Positions 10,113 through 21,840 of a stretch of 64,000 bases of DNA are shown one piece after another. Location: NCBI RefSeq assembly GCF_001649575.2, contig NC_051450.1, positions 7,106,645 through 7,170,644 on the forward strand. The letters are read 5' to 3'. A program made the translations under genes and the position numbers. Within the stretch, counting starts at the first letter, position 1. The number at the start of each line of letters is the position of its first letter. This stretch comes from Kryptolebias marmoratus (Eukaryota; Chordata; Actinopteri; Cyprinodontiformes; Rivulidae). The notes under the pieces are model-generated. The model did no database searches. It was not told where the DNA came from and worked only from the letters and a program-made list of their open reading frames with translations.

Positions 10113-10895
10113 TGAATAAAAAAGTGCGATCCGGATCATAATCTGGATCACCACCAAAATGTAATCCATTGTTTTTTGTGACAACTCCAACATTTCCTGA
10201 AAGTTTCATCCAAATCTGTTCATTAGTTTTTACCTGATCTTTGCTAACAGACCGACAACCAACTGAAAACAGAACCTCCTTGGTGGAGGGAACAAAAGGG
10301 TCACATGTAGGAGCAGGGAGGAGCTTTTAACAGAGGGGCTACCTGTGACCTTGACCTTTGACCCCATGAACCTTGAGATCAACAGGCATCATCTTTGACC
10401 TATGAGGTGTCCAGCTGTGCAGTTTGACATTCCTACATGACACTGCTGCAGAGTTAGAGCGCTAGGTCAACTGTGACGTTCACCTTTGACCCCATAACCT
10501 TGAAATCATTCGTGGTCACCCTTGACCTAAGAGGTGTCCAACTGTGCGTCCTGATTTTCCTCAATTACATGGTTACATAGAACACAAGTTCATCTGTGAC
10601 TTTGACCTTTGACCCTGCCACCTTGAAATCAACAGTGATCACCCTTGACCCATGAGGTGCTGTGGAGTTTAACATTCCTGTTATACAGCTGCAGAGTTAG
10701 AGCATGGGCTGGTCTGTGACCTTTGACCTTGAACTTTGACCAGATCACCACCAACTTTTAACCACTTCTTCCTTGGACCATGTTTGACGTTTCCTGAAGA
10801 TTTCCTGAAAATCTGTTCATAACTTTTTAAGTAACCTTGGACACAGACAGACTGACGCTACTGAAAACACAACCTCCTTGGCTGGAGGTAAATAT
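10113..10895. repeat. Dispersed repeat with internal tandem array of nuclear-receptor-like DR1 motifs
   Basis: The outer parts (GGATCACCACC, AAGTTTCATCCAAATCTG, AACCTCCTTGG) occur at both ends. Between them are about four units of 114-128 bp. Each unit starts with CTGTGAC followed by a TGACCTTTGACC-type direct repeat: at 10352, 10480 (TCACCTTTGACC), 10603 and 10717. Most later units carry a GAGGTG motif. TGACCTTTGACC is the DR1 consensus bound by HNF4, RXR and PPAR dimers. Whether it is bound in vivo is unknown. Confidence 0.8.
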
Positions 10896-11182
10896 GTCCA
10901 AATGCTAACTTTTCTGCTGTCTAAACTTTCCAGAATGTTGTTAAGTATTTTCTTTTGAAATCCTCATAATTCCTATACAACTGATACACCTGAGACATAG
11001 CCAGGTGTGTCTTTTTCACCCAATATGTTTCTCACAGTTGTAAGATTTATGGTTTTCTTTCAGAGAGTGCACACACCCAACCTCTCATTGCCTTCCGTTG
11101 TGCTTGAGCTCAAGAGTTCTTTAGTTCTTTCTTCACTCTGTAGACACATAACGTACACGTGTGGTGGCCAGATGCTTCTGCC
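10896..11182. other. No recognised feature
   Basis: Intronic AT-rich DNA with no identifiable element. Confidence 0.5.
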
Positions 11183-11190
11183 ACTTACAA

Positions 11191-11746
11191 CAGGGGTGTC
11201 AAACAAAGTGACGCAAAGGGGCCAAAATAAAAAATTTGGTCCTAGCCAAGGGCCAATCCTGATCAATATTTATTAAAAATTACATAAATTAACCTTAGTT
11301 TTAGATGTATTATGTAAAATCATTCATATAGAAATATCAATGACCTTTTCCCAGTTACAGGATATACAGAATTTAGAGCAAACAGACTTTAATGAACACA
11401 GACAAATAGATCAAACTTCAAAAAGCCCATTATTAGCAGTCATTTCTTACGCTTCACTCAGCTTTTAAATGAATTTTTTAACATTAAAACAGATTTTTTT
11501 AAAAAGCCATCAACAAAAACCTGAATATACAGAAATGAAAACTATGTATTATTGGCTTTTAAGTCACTCTCAAGAGATAACTTCACTATTTAGGCTCCGT
11601 TTTTTAAAGCAAAATACGAATTAGAGACTCGATCTGTCCCAGACTAGAGGGCCGGATCTAATGAAATCTAAACGTTATCTTGGGGGCCGGATGAAATGCT
11701 ACAGAGGGCCGGATCTGGCCCGCGGGCCTTGAGTTTGACACGTGTG
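11191..11746. mobile_element. Non-autonomous hAT element (CAGGGGTGTCAAA family)
   Basis: The left terminus is CAGGGGTGTCAAAC and the right is GTTTGACACGTGTG, typical hAT inverted ends. The flanks are ACTTACAA (11183-11190) and ACTTACAG (11747-11754), an 8-bp duplication with one mismatch. The GGGCCGGAT repeats near the right end are typical of this family in vertebrates. No transposase is encoded in the 556 bp, so it must have been moved in trans. Confidence 0.88.
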
Positions 11747-11754
11747 ACTTACAG

Positions 11755-12868
11755 TAAGGGAATCTTTCCAATACAGATGGTATTTTGTTGCATTGTGGCT
11801 GTCTGTTTGAGGCTTACAGTCTGTCTGCATGTCTTATTGAGAGTGCGGATGTGCAGGGTTACCATGGTGACCCTAATGAGCCACTGACGGGTAGCTTTAA
11901 TGCAGGTATAATGGTACACCTAAATCACCGTTTGGTAATTACTTACCTTTACAAAATGAAAAAGAAACAAATGCCAAATAGTACCTTTTTTTTAAATATT
12001 TTTTATTTTTTTTATACAGACAACTCTCTTAGAAGCCAAGACAAAAACAAACAAACAAACCCCCCTCTTTATGACGTAAGGCTCGATGCTACTTTTAGTA
12101 TCTGCGCCGTACCGTAGAGCTATTTTTAGCCCAAATATCACCCTAGCGTCACACTATAACCCTCCCATAAATCAACATAAGCATTTTCTCAACAGCAATA
12201 AAACTTTAAAACAAATAATCCCTTATTCCCATTCAAGCCAGACACTTAATAATTCGTCTTTAAACCATTACAGTTTCCTCATCTTATTGCTATAATCCTG
12301 CTGCATTTGCATGCGTCCATGCACAGAACTTTACAGGAAGTGCACAGCCCCGTGACACAAAAAGGGAGTAAAATAAAAGCCTTATGTGGGACTTAGACTG
12401 TGATGCATTTTTGGATTATTTACAGAGTGATCAGACTCCACTGGTGTTGAAGAGGGTGGCGTCTGATTCTGCAAGTTATTCTGAACCAGACATCTTTAGT
12501 TTGATGTAAAGTGTTCAGATTGGGTCTCTCTCTGCTTTTTATTTTTATTTTTTTGGAGTTAAATAAATTCTGCCTCTGGGGGAGCAGTGATGTATTTATC
12601 ATCAGCTCACTGTACAGAACAGTCATGGACCAAATACACAAACCATTACGTCCCTAAACTTTAGCAGTTCTTTTGGTTCCCTTTACATGTTTTCTATTTA
12701 TATATAAAAACATCGACAATTTGCCAGCTTAGATTATTACAAAGGATTGTCTCTAATTATTGTTGGCTTTAGATAAGAAGGCTGATGGATGTTGACATTT
12801 TAAGCAGTAGCTGCGTTGGCACCCATCAACTCTTTTTTTAACCAGAAAAACCTGATTTTCAGTTTAAA
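11755..12868. other. No recognised feature
   Basis: AT-rich intron 1 DNA with T-rich runs near 11990-12020 and 12535-12550. No gene or repeat family was identified. Confidence 0.5.
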
Positions 12869-12874
12869 TGCTGA

Positions 12875-13577
12875 TATGGGGCGCCATTTGTAAAGGAGCT
12901 TGTGCTCAAAATTCATGCCTAAATTTTGTCAAATTTAGCTTCAAACACTGTTTAAAAATGTAGTGTTGATTTTCTGATGTCACTTTTTACAACATTTAGC
13001 TAGTTACATGTAATTGTTACAGCTACATGCTAAATATAAATCTAAATGCTAAATTTTAAATCTAAATGTTATATGTTAAATCTAAATGTTAAATGTTATA
13101 TCTAAATATTATATGTTATATCTAAATGCTAAATGTTGAAACTAAATGTTTAGCTAATATGCAAATTTTTAATGCCTGAAACAGGAAGTACCAAAATAAA
13201 AGCTTGACACTAGGCTGAAGTTTGCTGAAATACTTAAGTAAACTAAACATTTTACAGTTAGATATTACGTAATATCGGTGTTTATCTTCCACTCATTGGG
13301 AAAGCTAGCGGGAGTTTTTATAACAATGTGCCGGGAGTCAGGCGTTCTCCCCCGGTGTACTGAACGTGAAACGCTCGGCCAGCTGACAGCTGGCGAGCGG
13401 AGCAGGCATGTCCGAAAGTGTCAAAACAATATTGTAATAAGGTCATGTACTGATGAACCGAGCAGATATTTGAGACTTTCAAAGCCACATTCTCACCTAA
13501 AAATGTTGTAAAAAATCATGTGACAAAATTTAGGCATGAATTTTGAGCACAAGCTCCTTTACAAATGGCGCCCCATA
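12875..13577. mobile_element. 703-bp inverted-repeat element (MITE-like, superfamily unknown)
   Basis: The two ends are near-perfect inverted repeats of about 60 bp. The left starts TATGGGGCGCCATTTG at 12875 and the right ends CAAATGGCGCCCCATA at 13577. Both flanks read TGCTGA (12869-12874 and 13578-13583), a likely target duplication. Because the tip is partly palindromic, its exact length could be 6-8 bp. The interior has a TCTAAATGTTA-rich array (13020-13150) and a CpG-richer block (13300-13410), with no transposase. Confidence 0.8.
13020..13150. repeat. Degenerate TCTAAATGTTA tandem array
   Basis: About nine loosely repeated units of TCTAAATG(C/T)TA(A/T)AT inside the 703-bp element. Low-complexity AT-rich DNA. 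Confidence 0.75.
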
Positions 13578-13609
13578 TGCTGAGAGCTGAATGACTCTGT
13601 TGAAATCTG

Positions 13610-14398
13610 CTGAAGAAGCTGAAGCTGATTAGTTGAAGCTAAAAGTAGCAGAACGTTAGCTGACAGCTGTAAAGAACAGAACACCAACTAAAAGCTAAAA
13701 AATATCAAAAGCTGAAAGAGCCAAAATGCCAGCTAAAAGCCTAAATTAGCAAATGCTATCCTAATGGTGTTAGAAACTAAAAGTAGCAGAATGCTAGCTA
13801 ACACCTGAAAGAAACATAACACTCGCTAAAAGCTAAAAATATCAAACGTCTACCTAAGAGTTAGAACAACCAAAATGCTAGCTAAAAGCCAAATGTAGCA
13901 AAATGCTAGCTAAATGGAGATTAAGAAGTTAAAAGTAGTAGAACAGTAACTAAAAGCTAAAAGAGCAGGACGCTACCTAAAAGTCAAAATTAGCATAACC
14001 CTAACTAAATTGAGAGCAAAAAGCTAAAAGGAGCAGAACACTAGCTAACAGCTGAAAGAAACAGAACTTCAGCTAAAAGCTAAAAAAAAATCAAAGGGAT
14101 GCCTAAAAGCTAAAAGAATCTAAATGCTAGCTAAACGCTAAAAGTAGCAAAATACTAGTTAAATAGAAAGTTAGTAGCTAAAAGTAGCAAAACAGTAGCA
14201 AAATCTAAAAGGAGCAGATCACTAGCTAACAGCTAAGAGGAACAGAACATCAGCTAAAAGCTAAAAACATCAAAGGGATGCCTAAAAGGTAAAAGAACCA
14301 AAATGCTAGCTAAAAGCCAAAAAATAGCAAAATGCTAGCTAAATGGAGAGTTAGTAGCTAAAAGTTGCAGAATGGTGGCTAAAAGCTAAAAGCATCAT
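13610..14398. repeat. Degenerate AGCTAAAAG-rich minisatellite
   Basis: For nearly 800 bp the sequence is built from variants of GCTAAAAGCTAAAAG, TAGCAGAACG and AATGCTAGCT, with a loose higher-order period of roughly 60-130 bp. It starts 33 bp after the 703-bp inverted-repeat element. Purines dominate the + strand. Confidence 0.85.
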
Positions 14399-14400
14399 AA

Positions 14401-14937
14401 AGAACCCCCATAGGTAGTATGCTGTAGCAGATTTCAAAGAGAACAATGTCTTTGAAAGAATTAAAGCATAGAATATTTGTAAATAAAGTTAAATACTTTG
14501 AAAAGTATAAAAGTAACAGCAATCTAAAGTCAGCACCCGGGTCCGTAATGAGCCAAATGCTTTGGTTCATGAATGGCTAAAACAGCACAAAGCATGCAGT
14601 AGTACGATTGGAAGAACTGTAAAAATAAAAACAAGAAAACAATGAATGCTGAATGAGCTTTCACACAATTAATGCATGTTAACATTTCAGGTTTCAATCA
14701 CTAAGAGCCTGTGAGCGGTGGAGTTCTTCTGCCCTTCATATTTAAAACAACAGGAGCCATAAAGTGGGTCAGAGCTAAGAGTTTCAGAGACTCAGGGGCA
14801 CAGCTGAACTCAGGGTCTTTCTCTGACTGTGTGTCAGCAGCAGGGGACCACTGAGTGGAAGGGAGGTATGATAAGAAATGCAAAAAGAAAGATTAATATT
14901 TGTTTTCTGTTTAATTATTGCACATTTTATCCTCCTT
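14401..14937. other. No recognised feature
   Basis: Intronic DNA between the minisatellite and the L2 tail. Nothing was identified. Confidence 0.5.
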
Positions 14938-16145
14938 TAATAATAATAATAATAATAATAAATCCAATTTATACCGCACTTTTCATTAACAAAAATCTCA
15001 AAGTGCTACACAGTGCAATTAAAATCAAAGATAAAAAATCAGAGATAAAAACAACATCATAAAAAACATGTAGAAGCAGAATAGGTTTGCTTAAATAAAA
15101 AAGTCTTCAAGCCTCTTTTAAAATCAATCAATGGTTGGGGAGCTCTCAAATAATCTGGGAGAGAGTTCCAGAGCCGGGGGGCAGCGACAGCAAAAGCCCG
15201 ATCTCCCATGGACTTCAATCTGGAGCGAGGAAGGTGAAGGAAGTTACAGTTTTGTGATCGTAGAGATCTGGTGGATGAGTGAGGAATGAGAAGGTCCTTC
15301 AAATAATCCGGTGAGGTCCCATTTAAACACTGATGGGTGATGAGCGCGATTTTGTACTGAATCCTGCACTTGATAGGAAGCCAGTGAAGATCATGCAGGA
15401 GAGGTGTAATATGGGCAGATTTGCGGGCCCTCAAAAGAATCCTGGCTGCACTGTTTTGAATGTATTGGAGCTTCTGAAGATGTTTTTTATGGATTCCAAC
15501 AAACAGAGAGTTGCAATAATCGAGCCTGGAGGAGACAAATGCATGAACGAGAGTCNNNNNNNNNNNNNNNNNNNNNNNNNNNNNNNNNNNNNNNNNNNNN
15601 NNNNNNNNNNNNNNNNNNNNNNNNNNNNNNNNNNNNNNNNNNNNNNNNNNNNNNNNNNNNNNNNNNNNNNNNNNNNNNNNNNNNNNNNNNNNNNNNNNNN
15701 NNNNNNNNNNNNNNNNNNNNNNNNNNNNNNNNNNNNNNNNNNNNNNNNNNNNNNNNNNNNNNNNNNNNNNNNNCTCCTCCAGGCAAGTAGTGAAGGCATT
15801 GAGAGAGAATGGTGATGATGATGCTCCAATTCTAATGTAGAGTTGTATATCGTCGGCATAGCAGTGAAAAGAGATGTTATGTCGATTAATAATTTGACCC
15901 AAAGGCAGCATATAGAGGGAAAACAGCAGGGGCCCTAATACTGACCCCTGTGGGACACCACAGGAGACAGAGACAGCCTGGGACTTGGCCTTACCAAGGC
16001 TAACACATTCCAGCCGATTAGAGAGAAAAGATGTAAACCAGTCCAGAACAGTGTCACAGAGACCGACCTCCACATGAAGACGGTGTAGTAGGATGTTATG
16101 GTCCTTTACCACCTGACTGCTCAGCTGAGAAGTTAATGTCATGCT
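14938..16145 (-). mobile_element. L2-clade LINE, 5'-truncated, with assembly gap
   Basis: The minus strand encodes the C-terminal half of a non-LTR reverse transcriptase in one open frame (stop at 15057-15059). It has VPQGSVLGPLLF at about 15922-15957 and the catalytic YADD at 15849-15860. After the gap come [36 protein letters not shown] and [10 protein letters not shown], the ordered L2 signature. The 3' end is at the low-coordinate side in an (ATT)n tail (TAA repeats at 14938-14961). The endonuclease and the start of the RT are missing. The frame is unbroken outside the gap, so the copy is fairly young but not mobile. It lies within intron 1, antisense to plppr4. Confidence 0.9.
15556..15773. 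other. Assembly gap (218 N)
   Basis: A run of N inside the L2 reverse transcriptase. The reading frame agrees on both sides if the stated length is taken at face value. Confidence 1.
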
Positions 16146-16150
16146 GCAGG

Positions 16151-16252
16151 AAAGTGGTATTGGTATTGAGGAATCAGAACACTTTTATGAGTACAAGTAC
16201 ACACTTATGGTATCAGAACCGATACCTAAAACTGATATTGGTGCATCCCTAC
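16151..16252. mobile_element. Degraded hAT-like terminus
   Basis: It contains GGTATCAGAACCGATACC and ends ATTGGTGCATCCCTA, the usual right end of CAGGGATGCACCGATA hAT elements in fish. No left partner was found. Confidence 0.45.
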
Positions 16253-16389
16253 TAATTACCAACAAATAATTTTTTTTTTTTTTAAAATTACCAACAAATT
16301 GAAAGAATGTTTTTGCTTTAAATGGCAGATCCTACTTGAAACACCTTCATTCTTTACAACTTTATAGCGGCTCATTTGCATTGCAGAGT

Positions 16390-16725
16390 TATTTCATCAG
16401 AAATATTATGAAACTCCTGCTGGAAGTGGCCCTCAGGTGCACAGGAAGTGCTACAGCTCCCTGCTGCTGCCACCTGTGCTTTAAATAACCGTAGAATTCC
16501 AGGAAAATAGCCAAGTAGTGCAACGCTGACAGTGGTGCGAAGGTTTCTGAAATAGCATCGGCACGAATCCCAGTTCCAGCTGTGAGTTTGGAATTGTTTT
16601 AAAACGGCAGCGATCCACTTCCATCGTGGCCTCGCTCAGACGAGCCCTCGGCTCATCAGTCCTGTCAGACTTAACTCTGTTTCTCCAATGTGAGGCCGTT
16701 CAAAGAGCTATCTGCAACAGGTAAC
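16390..16725. repeat. Diverged copy of the repeat at 45487-46197
   Basis: CTCCTGCTGGAAGTGG, GCACAGGAAGTG and TGAAATAGC line up in order with the same motifs at 45695-45810. The pairing shows both are copies of one dispersed family. The ends of this copy are not clear. Confidence 0.55.
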
Positions 16726-19254
16726 TTATTAGTTGACCACAGCCTTTTCTCGAAACCCCCAGCCCAAGTGTTCTCATAATAAATCAGAAAATTTACTCAT
16801 AAAATCAAATATTATTCTAAAAATATTTATCAGACAGTATGCTTCCATTGAGGAGGCTCACTGGTAATGACCAGTACCATTTATTCTACATATCAGTATT
16901 TTAAGAAGACACAAGGGAAGTCAAATTTGGTCTGGGTATGACTAATTTAGGAATGGTCAACAAGAAGAAACCCTAAAATTAAATTCAGTATAAAGTTTTG
17001 TTTGAGTTGTTATATGAGGATAAATATGGTGTCTTTAAATTCAAATGATTTTTTTTCCTTTTGCCGCAGTCATGACAACATGGTGGCCGACAGGTGCAAA
17101 CTTCCTGCAAACACATGGATGATGGCTACTGGAGCTCTGTGGATTCAACTGTGTCTTCCTGCCGTTTCTTAATTGTGGATGAAAAATTGTCAAATTGAAA
17201 AAATTAAAAATGAATGTTGAATCGTTTCATGAGGTGCGTGTCTCATTAGTTCAGTTGAATGAAACAATTCAACATTAATATTTCCTTACCTGGTCTCAAG
17301 ACATAGAAGCTATTGAGAAAAGAAAAATCATTTTTATGAAAATATTAATAAAAAATACAATTTGTTTTAATATCAGATCAAATTAGGTGTGTCTTTTTTT
17401 TGTCCAGTCTAGTGAAACAACTCAACATTAACTCTTGGTCAGACGTTCACATGACATGGAGGTTGTCTAATCTTTGTTTTTCAGGTGTCATTGGTTTGGT
17501 AATTTGTTGCTGGCCCACCACGTTTGGGCTGACTGACATCTTACTGCCAGCACCGGCTCAGACAACAGGAAGACACAGCCAAATCCACGGAGCGCGAATA
17601 TCCATCATTCATGTGTTTGTCCATTTTGCCGTTAGCTGCATGTTTGCACCTTCGGCCACCTTGTGATAAGGACCTCATCACACAAGAATTACTCTAATAA
17701 AAAGGTTTAATAATCATGAATCTGTACCATCAATAGTCGTTTGTTAAAAAAATGTTTGAAAACTTTGATGTTTCAGATATTGGACAGAATACAACCTGAT
17801 TAATCTTTGGGCATTGTGCTTTAGTCCAGTGAAGCTCCTCTCTGATGCCCCAAGATGTTATATATACACTACTGTATATTGTCTTTTATCTGAAAGGGAA
17901 TCAAATGTATTTTATTCAACTGGACCTTAATATGTCTTAAATTACTGCTGAATTCAGTTAACCCCTATATGACTGGATCTCAGTGGGACCATTTTACTAT
18001 TTCTGCGCAGTAAACAAAGAACATGTTTGAATCCTTCAGAAATATAATTTCATACGGTGCATCTTTAAAGGAAAAACAGGTAATATAAAAGATGTTTTCA
18101 TCCACACAGAAACACAACAAACCAACCCAAAATACTGTAGTCACCATGCCAGGCCTGTATGGCCTGTACGCTACCATGAGATACACCAGAAACAGGAAAC
18201 GAGACATGGAGCATGTGCATACAGCGTACATCTCAGGTAGACTGTATATGTTTTACAGTTTGACTGAAACTGTAAACACAAGAAAAGACGAGGATGTCAA
18301 ATACAAGAGCAACAACTGAATCCTTTTTGTGGACTGATAACAAAATAGAACTTCTACTTTGTGTCACATTAAACTCTAAGACTAAAAAAGTGTAGGGCAG
18401 TGAGTGTCGACTGGGAGTCAACTCAGTCCAAATATGGAGACATAGTGGACACTTTTCAGGCCCAGGATCCAGCGAGGGACGCTGGAGGGAAAGGTTTTCC
18501 TCTCCTCCTGTTCAAATCATATCAGGCTAAATTCTTTATTTATATTTTTTGTTTTAACTATTTATATTTCTCACATTTTATAGGATTACCTGCCTGGAAT
18601 CAGAATGTTCGTGAGTGAAATCGGTTCATGTGTGGTGTGTTGCTCCTGCCGTGTGGCTGGACACCACACACTGTCCGATCGAACCTGTTTATACCTAAGA
18701 TTTTTTTAGCGTCACGTGTGGTGTCTTAGGTTTTGAAAATTGGCAGACAATTTCGTAATCGTGCCGTGTGAACCAGGCATTAAGGGCTCCTGTGAACCTC
18801 TGACACCTTTTTTTGCGAGTGACCGCTCACTTTCACACGGCTCTGGTGGTCCACTGTTGCCATTAGAGGGTGTGTGTGTCCATCACTGCTGGATGTTGTT
18901 GCAGTGTGGACGTGTCCATCCCGATTTGTTGCAAACTGTTACAGTGCAGGCAGAAAGCTTCTGTGTGAAGGTGCCAAACGGACAACAGTTTCAACAAAAC
19001 ACCCCCCTCTAATAGAAGCTACGTCCCAGTTGACCATGAATCACGCTTCAGTGTAAACTTAGCACTTAGTTAGGCTTGTTATTCACAGCTTGTCTGTAAA
19101 ATGTTGGGCTGGGAAAAAGCTATATCTGGGCAGGCAGCCAATCTGAGGGGTAAGAGGAAGGACAAGCATTCAGTCAGCTTAAAAGAGAAAAAAGATTTAT
19201 TGCTGAAGGTGATAATGTGAAATCACTGGCTCTACAATTGTTGAACTTTTGGTA
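16726..19254. other. No gene recognised in 2.5 kb of intron 1
   Basis: AT-rich with short frames. 18600-18800 has repeated CGTGTGGTG motifs and GTGTGAACCAGGCATTAA, reminiscent of a degraded dispersed repeat. No ends or coding domain were recognised. Confidence 0.45.
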
Positions 19255-19567
19255 TCTACTCAGTTCAAGATGCCTGCCAGAGCTAATTAGCACTAGCCTG
19301 CACAAAATCGCCAAACCTCAATGAATTTCACAGATATTGAGCGAGAATTTGGCGTGGTAGTAGCTGAGAGTCATTCACAATACATGCTCCAAACTCTAAC
19401 AAACCCTTCAAGGTATCACAGCATCACATGAGATTGGGTAATATGTTATTTTCAAGGTTCGACCAAAGCAGCTACAACTCCATCATTTCCTAACATGAGA
19501 TGATCGTGGCTTTAAAGTCTGACATGAGAGGCGGCGGGTGATATGCATTCCTTTGAGGAGTGCTAGG
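19255..19567 (+). repeat. Palindrome-tipped repeat family, copy 7
   Basis: Reading on the + strand: TTCAAGATGCCTGCC, ATTGAGCGAGAATTTGGCGT, GTAGTAGCTGAGAGTCATTC and GCTACAACTCCATC. Then GGCGGCGGGTGATAT precedes a mutated palindrome (GCATTCCTTTGAGGAGTGC, 19545-19563), which is followed by TAGG. The 5' part is shortened. Confidence 0.8.
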
Positions 19568-19904
19568 CCTTTTTCGTAAAGGGTTTTCCATACGACACGA
19601 AAAACAAAGAGTAAGGGAAGGTCTAGCATTCCTTGGAGATTGTGTCATGGCAAAAATTTAAGGGAGACTGGTAGATCCATTTTTTTTTTTTTTTTATCAA
19701 TTTCTTACAAAGTAAATGTTGAGCAGAACGTCCCAGGGATGAGACCTGTCCAAGCAACAAAATCTGCCTGACTTTAGATTATAATTTAAAGTGCTCATTT
19801 AACCAGAACTTAATAGCAAGACACAGCTATGGCTACTAGTTTAATCATAACTTGGAGGGCTTCACGACCAAACATTAAACTGTGAACAGAAACGTACAGT
19901 AAAG

Positions 19905-20655
19905 GGCTGTTACGCAAAATGAGAACATCTCCAAGGACCAATTTTTTTTTCCATAACAGAATGCATGTTGTCATTTTAAATGAGTTTTGGTCCAGAGAAG
20001 ATGGCAGCATTTCTGGCTAGAGTTCACATGTTGCGTCTTCTTTGCATAATAGAGCTTTAAGCAGCATGTGTAGATGGACACGATGAACTGTGTTTACAAA
20101 CCATGATTTGTGGAAGTGTCCCTGAGTCCATGCAGTAATGTCCAGAACAGAATCAGATCTGGTTTTAATGCCGTGGCCCTCAAGGGCCCGAAGATCACGA
20201 TCATACAATACTGACTCTCAGTCTTGATCTTTGAGCTCAGAGATTTCTGCAGATTCTTGAGATCTTTTGATGACTTTATGAACGGGTGATGAGGGAATGT
20301 TCACAGTTTTTTACAATTTTTTTCATTGAGGACCATTATTCTGAAATATTCAAATTCAAATTTTTTACAGACTGCCTATCCCTTTGAAATATTTAGTCTC
20401 TCTAAAGTTCTTTTTTATACACAGTCCTCTTACTGACCTGTTGCTAGTTAACCTGATTAGTTACAAAATGCTCCTCCAGCTGGTTCTTCCTTTTTTTTTT
20501 AAAAAATGATGCAGTTTTTTAGCTGAGTCTTTTGATATGTTTACTATGTTCCATTGTGATTGAAATAAGGGTTTATGAGATTTGCAAACCATTGAATTTT
20601 GTTATTATTTACATTTTACACAACTTCACAACCTTTTCGGATTTGAGGTTGTACT
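19905..20655 (-). mobile_element. Tc1/mariner-like element, degraded fragment
   Basis: GTCCAGAGAAGATGGCAGC, TTTGCATAATAGAGCTTT and AAGATCACGATCATAC parallel the same stretches of the better-preserved Tc1-like element at 29006-31207. The right end, with GAGATTTGCAAACCATTG and TTTTACACAACTTC, resembles that element's terminal repeat. The transposase runs on the minus strand with many stops. The left terminus is not recognisable. Confidence 0.7.
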
Positions 20656-20857
20656 TTCCAAAAGTTAATACCTTACCTCTTCCTAAAGTACAGGAAATCT
20701 TTAGGACTGTCATGTGTTTGATGTTAAATATAAAATCTTAAGAAACTTGTTCAATTTACGCCAGATTTTTTTTTTCTCCAAATTCAGTTTTTTTTTCTTC
20801 TTTTAGTGTTTTACAACATAGCCACAATTTTTTTTTCCCTCCAGTACATGTATTATC

Positions 20858-21840
20858 AGTTCAGTTCAGTTTATTTATTTAGCCGCAGTTTACAACAAGA
20901 GTCACCTCAGGGCAACATATAAAAATATTCACATACTTTAGAAAATACAAATTAGTAAAAGTTATCGAAGAAAGCCAGCAGATTGTGTCAGATTTTTACC
21001 TAGTAACAATCCATCCTGAGCACCAGGTTGGCAACAGTGGAAAGGAACAACTCCCTTTTAACAGGAAGAAACCTCCAGCAGAACCGGAACCAGGCTTAGG
21101 ACGAGCAGCCATCTGCTTCGACCAGCTGGGGTTTGAGAGGACAGGAAAAAGACAGACAAACACAGAAGGATTGGTCCGGGTGTAGTTTCTGTGGGAAGAA
21201 AAACAAAGGGAAACACATGTTAATGTTTAATAATTACAAACATGGAGAGTAGAGATAGTAAAGACAGCATCAGAGTGAGGAAATGTGTTCAGTTTGTCCT
21301 CCAACATTATAAGCCTATAGCAGCATAACTGAGGGATAGCTCAGGAAACCCAGGCCAATCCTAACTATAGGATATTTCAAAAAGGAAAGTCTTATATCTA
21401 GTCTTAAAAGTAGACAGGGTGTCAGCCTCAGACAGAAACTGTAAGTTGGTTCCACACAACAGGAGCCTGAGAACTGAAAGCTCTGCCTCCTGTTCTACTT
21501 TTAGAAACTCTAGGAACCACAAGTAAACCTGCAGTCTGAGAGCGAAGTTCTCTGTTAGGAAAACATGGAACAATAAGGTCTTTAATGTAATATGGAGCTT
21601 GGTTTTTCAGAGCTTTGTATGTTAGAAGTAAGACTTTAAATTGTATTCTGAATTTGACAGGAAGCCAATGGAGAAAAGCTAAAACTGGAGAAATGAGTTC
21701 TCTCCTCGTAACCCTCATCAGAACTCTGAGTTTTTAGACCGATTTTTAAACAACTAGACAATAAAGAATTACAATAGTCCAGACTAGACATGATAAATGC
21801 ATGGACCAGTTTTTGGGTCAAGATGTTTCTAATTTTACCA
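20858..21840 (-). mobile_element. L2-type LINE, 3' part, decayed
   Basis: Minus-strand pieces in different frames read LVHAFIMSSLDYCNSLLSS, then FLHWLPVKFRIQFKVLLLTY, then RAFSSQAPVVWN, then FKTRYKTFLF. This is the L2 C-terminal order with at least two frameshifts. The 3'UTR carries a block (AAGGAACAACTCCCTTTTAA, then GAAACCTCCAGCAGAACC) that recurs at 33190-33270 and 56135-56195, so three copies share one L2 family. The 3' end is at about 20858. Confidence 0.8.
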
